A DNA stretch of 14,647 bases, from positions 1 to 14,647 of the forward strand of contig CAZXKQ010000035.1 of the NCBI GenBank assembly GCA_964641395.1, given 5' to 3'. The position numbers were made by a program, and so were the translations under genes. The first letter of the stretch is position 1; each line of letters opens with the position of its first letter. The stretch is from CANQBR01 sp964641395 (lineage in GTDB: Bacteria > Bacillota > Negativicutes > Acidaminococcales > Acidaminococcaceae). The notes under the pieces were generated by a model. It was not told the DNA's origin, searched no databases, and worked only from the letters and a program-made list of their open reading frames with translations. Positions 13,313 to 14,647 of the stretch are shown in pieces.

Positions 13313-14068
13313 TCAGTCAATAACAACCCCTCCTTCATCGCTGCTGCCGTAAACTAGGTCGGCACGGAAGGCATCCAACAGGAGTTCTTCGTACTTGCCC
13401 CAGGAGATCAGCTCCCGCTGCAGCAGCCTGTCTGCCTGCCGGATATAGTGCCCCAGCACCTGGATCTGCTTGTCGGGGGGAGCAGGCCTGTAGAGGGACA
13501 CGTCGTAGCCCAGCCTGGCCGCAGCCGCGCTGACGCCCCCGGGGAGGGAGTTGAGGGTTTCGGGGGCTATTTCCCTTTCCTCTGCCAGGCGGACCAGCAG
13601 GGCATGGTGGCTGATGCCGAAATATTGTTCCAGGCTGATAAAGTCGGCCAGGGAGAGGGGTCTGTCTGTAGAGCCCTTGCGTTTCTGCACAGCCTCGTAG
13701 AGGGCCGCCGGCGGCACCAAGAAGTAGGAGGCGAACTGGTCGGCCTTCTTTTCGTTTTCCCTGTTGCCGCTGACGTTTCGCGAACAGATGATGGAGGAGG
13801 GCTGGTCGGCAAAAAACAGGTGGTAGAACTCATGGGCCAGGGTGAAGCGCTGCCGCCCCAGGGACATGGCCGAGTTGAGGCCGATGAGGGAGGAGGAAGG
13901 GGCCTTGAAGCAGAAGCCGCTGATATTGGCCCCCAGGGGATAAAAAACCAGCGTCAAGGAGGGGAGGGTCTGGGCCAGGGCGAAGATGTCCAGGGGGGAG
14001 GCAGGGTCTGCCCCCAGCTTTTTCCTGATCTGCCCAGCCTTGAGGCTGAGCTCCATCTTGTCAAGCAT
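13313..14068 (-). CDS. ImmA/IrrE family zinc metallopeptidase
   Basis: The protein carries the metalloprotease motif H-E-F-Y-H at residues 79-83 in the context F-T-L-A-H-E-F-Y-H-L-F-F, and E-x-x-A-x-x-F-A at 106-113 for the third zinc ligand. This is the ImmA/IrrE (COG2856) family. Known members cleave XRE-type repressors (ImmA on ICEBs1) or act in stress responses (IrrE). The C-terminal 130 residues are an extra helical region with no motif I know. The start at 14068 overlaps the end of the upstream XRE gene by 8 nt, so translation is coupled; a second ATG at 14056 is possible. The pair suggests that the peptidase acts on its partner regulator, but the substrate is inferred. Third codon positions are less GC-rich than in the neighbouring genes. 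Confidence 0.9.
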   Translation of the reverse strand: MLDKMELSLKAGQIRKKLGADPASPLDIFALAQTLPSLTLVFYPLGANISGFCFKAPSSSLIGLNSAMSLGRQRFTLAHEFYHLFFADQPSSIICSRNVSGNRENEKKADQFASYFLVPPAALYEAVQKRKGSTDRPLSLADFISLEQYFGISHHALLVRLAEEREIAPETLNSLPGGVSAAAARLGYDVSLYRPAPPDKQIQVLGHYIRQADRLLQRELISWGKYEELLLDAFRADLVYGSSDEGGVVID

Positions 14069-14414
14069 CCTCCTCAGCCTCCTCAGCCACTTCGTCCATC
14101 TGCAGTTGGTTGAGGGCTATCTTGTTGATAACCGCCAAGGTCTGCAGCTCCTCCTGCTGGAGGGCGGCGGCCCGGAAGGCAACTGTGTAGACAGGCTTCA
14201 CCTCCTGGGCGGCCACCAGGTCCCTCAGGGGGCAGCAGAAGAGGCTGGCCAGCCGCTGCAAAGCGTCTGAGCTCAGGGAGCGCTCCCCCTTTTCCACTTT
14301 AGCGATCAAGCTTTGGTCGACGGCCAGGTAGTCTGCCAGCTGTTGCTGGGTAAACCCCGCCTTCTTCCGCAGCAGTTTCACCTTTGCGCCAATATCGGCA
14401 ACCCTTACCACCAT
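14061..14414 (-). CDS. XRE-family helix-turn-helix regulator
   Basis: Residues 8-66 form a Cro/C1-type HTH: L-R-K-K-A-G-F-T-Q-Q-Q-L-A-D-Y-L, then S-L-I-A-K-V-E-K-G-E-R-S-L as the recognition helix region and L-x-R-L-A-x-L-F at the end. Residues 67-117 form a charged helical tail ending in acidic E-E-A-E-E-D-A, possibly the dimerisation or peptidase-target part. AAAGGAGG lies 7 nt before the ATG at 14414. The gene is first of the pair with ImmA, overlapping it by 8 nt, and sits behind a clear promoter flanked by inverted GACAAT half-sites that may be its autoregulatory operators. Codons such as ATT, GCA, AAA and CAA are more frequent than in the core genes, suggesting acquisition. Confidence 0.92.
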   Translation of the reverse strand: MVVRVADIGAKVKLLRKKAGFTQQQLADYLAVDQSLIAKVEKGERSLSSDALQRLASLFCCPLRDLVAAQEVKPVYTVAFRAAALQQEELQTLAVINKIALNQLQMDEVAEEAEEDA

Positions 14415-14449
14415 GAACCGGCCTCCTTTTTCTAACTGCTCTAGTACCT

Positions 14450-14478
14450 ATCTTACGTCCCTATTGTCCTAAAGTCAA
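14450..14478 (-). promoter_or_regulatory. Promoter of the XRE/ImmA pair
   Basis: On the - strand TTGACT (14473-14478) is 17 nt from TAAGAT (14450-14455). The leader is about 30 nt and ends in AAAGGAGG. The -10 is the same hexamer as in the tRNA promoter. Confidence 0.8.
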
Positions 14479-14507
14479 CAGAAAATATGGGAAATTTTAT
14501 GACAATA
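14462..14507. promoter_or_regulatory. Inverted TATTGTC / GACAATA half-sites around the XRE promoter
   Basis: TATTGTC (14462-14468) lies in the spacer of the XRE promoter and GACAATA (14501-14507) lies upstream of its -35, 32 nt apart, as a perfect 7-bp inverted pair. The position fits binding of an autoregulating XRE protein at two sites. Binding is inference. Confidence 0.4.
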
Positions 14508-14523
14508 AAGAGGCCAGACTTCC

Positions 14524-14560
14524 TGCAAGGCCGTGCCAGACCCTAGAGTTCAGCCTTGCA
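14524..14560. repeat. Inverted repeat upstream of the right-edge promoter
   Basis: TGCAAGGC (14524-14531) and GCCTTGCA (14553-14560) are perfect 8-bp arms 21 nt apart. CCGTGCC occurs twice (14531-14537 and 14561-14567), and a smaller CTCCA-GGT-TGGAG element follows at 14571-14583. All lie between the XRE promoter and the outward promoter, so they may be regulator sites for the gene beyond the window. Confidence 0.4.
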
Positions 14561-14604
14561 CCGTGCCGTCCTCCAGGTTGGAGCCTTCCTTGCTGAGAAA
14601 AATA

Positions 14605-14633
14605 TTTACAGGATCCCTAACAAATGTTACAAT
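14605..14633 (+). promoter_or_regulatory. Outward promoter at the right window edge
   Basis: TTTACA (14605-14610) and TACAAT (14628-14633) each match five of six consensus bases and are 17 nt apart. Transcription would start near 14640 and run out of the window; GAGGT at the last five bases may begin a ribosome site. The gene is divergent from the XRE/ImmA pair. Confidence 0.75.
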
Positions 14634-14647
14634 ATCAGTGACGAGGT

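Noticed and set aside
13084..13338. A - strand ORF of 84 codons across the two tRNA genes
   Set aside because: It is the reverse complement of tRNA-Leu and tRNA-Arg; peptides of the R-I-R-T-A-D-L-P-L and R-Q-E-S-N-L type are well-known artefacts of tRNA loci.
13448..14113. A 221-codon + ORF opposite the ImmA gene
   Set aside because: Shadow of the metallopeptidase gene, which has intact HExxH and ExxAxxFA motifs.
13187..14647. Search for a repeat of the tRNA-Arg 3' end as an attachment site
   Set aside because: No second copy was seen by eye to the right edge; an element boundary, if any, lies outside the window.
1..14647. CRISPR array, insertion sequence or phage-defence cassette
   Set aside because: No regularly spaced direct repeats, transposase, terminal inverted repeats with target duplication, or known defence genes were seen.

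Overview
The window looks like a chromosomal segment of a GC-rich diderm member of the Firmicutes, most likely class Negativicutes (an Acidaminococcaceae/Selenomonadales-type organism). Two observations support this. There is an outer-membrane autotransporter with a C-terminal beta-barrel ending in Phe, which requires a second membrane. There is also a rsmD-coaD-(coiled-coil gene) block facing a tmcAL (ylbM-family) gene, a Firmicutes-type arrangement. The taxonomic call is inference from gene content; no rRNA is present.

Layout. Positions 3-1874 (+): the 3' part of an autotransporter gene, open at the left window edge, closed by a strong terminator. Positions 2013-3650 (-): a DUF4127 protein with an N-terminal hydrophobic anchor. 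It is transcribed divergently from glf (UDP-galactopyranose mutase, 3751-4857), and glf is followed with a 2-nt gap by rsmD, coaD and a coiled-coil protein (+), ending in a strong hairpin terminator at 6629-6663. Positions 6712-7899 (-): tmcAL. Positions 8124-12958 (+): a transport block with a DASS/SLC13-like anion transporter (own promoter and a LysR-type-like operator), an AbrB-family membrane protein, a MATE exporter and a CpXC zinc-ribbon protein. Positions 13044-13210 (+): tRNA-Leu(UAG) and tRNA-Arg(CCU), two bases apart, with a clear promoter and terminator. Positions 13313-14414 (-): an overlapping XRE regulator / ImmA-IrrE metallopeptidase pair with its own promoter. The right edge carries a good outward (+) promoter for a gene beyond the window.

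How the genes fit together. glf, the autotransporter and possibly DUF4127 concern the cell surface. rsmD (16S rRNA methylation), tmcAL (tRNA-Met ac4C34) and the tRNAs belong to translation, and coaD to coenzyme A synthesis. The 8124-12958 block is a set of membrane transporters. The XRE/ImmA pair is a small regulatory islet beside tRNA genes, with less GC-rich third codon positions than its neighbours.

No phage-defence cassette, CRISPR array or insertion sequence was found. The most unusual observations are a strong codon-context bias (NTA codons almost always followed by G), a DASS-type transporter whose first SNT motif is replaced, several well-formed candidate operators in intergenic regions, and the XRE/ImmA islet.
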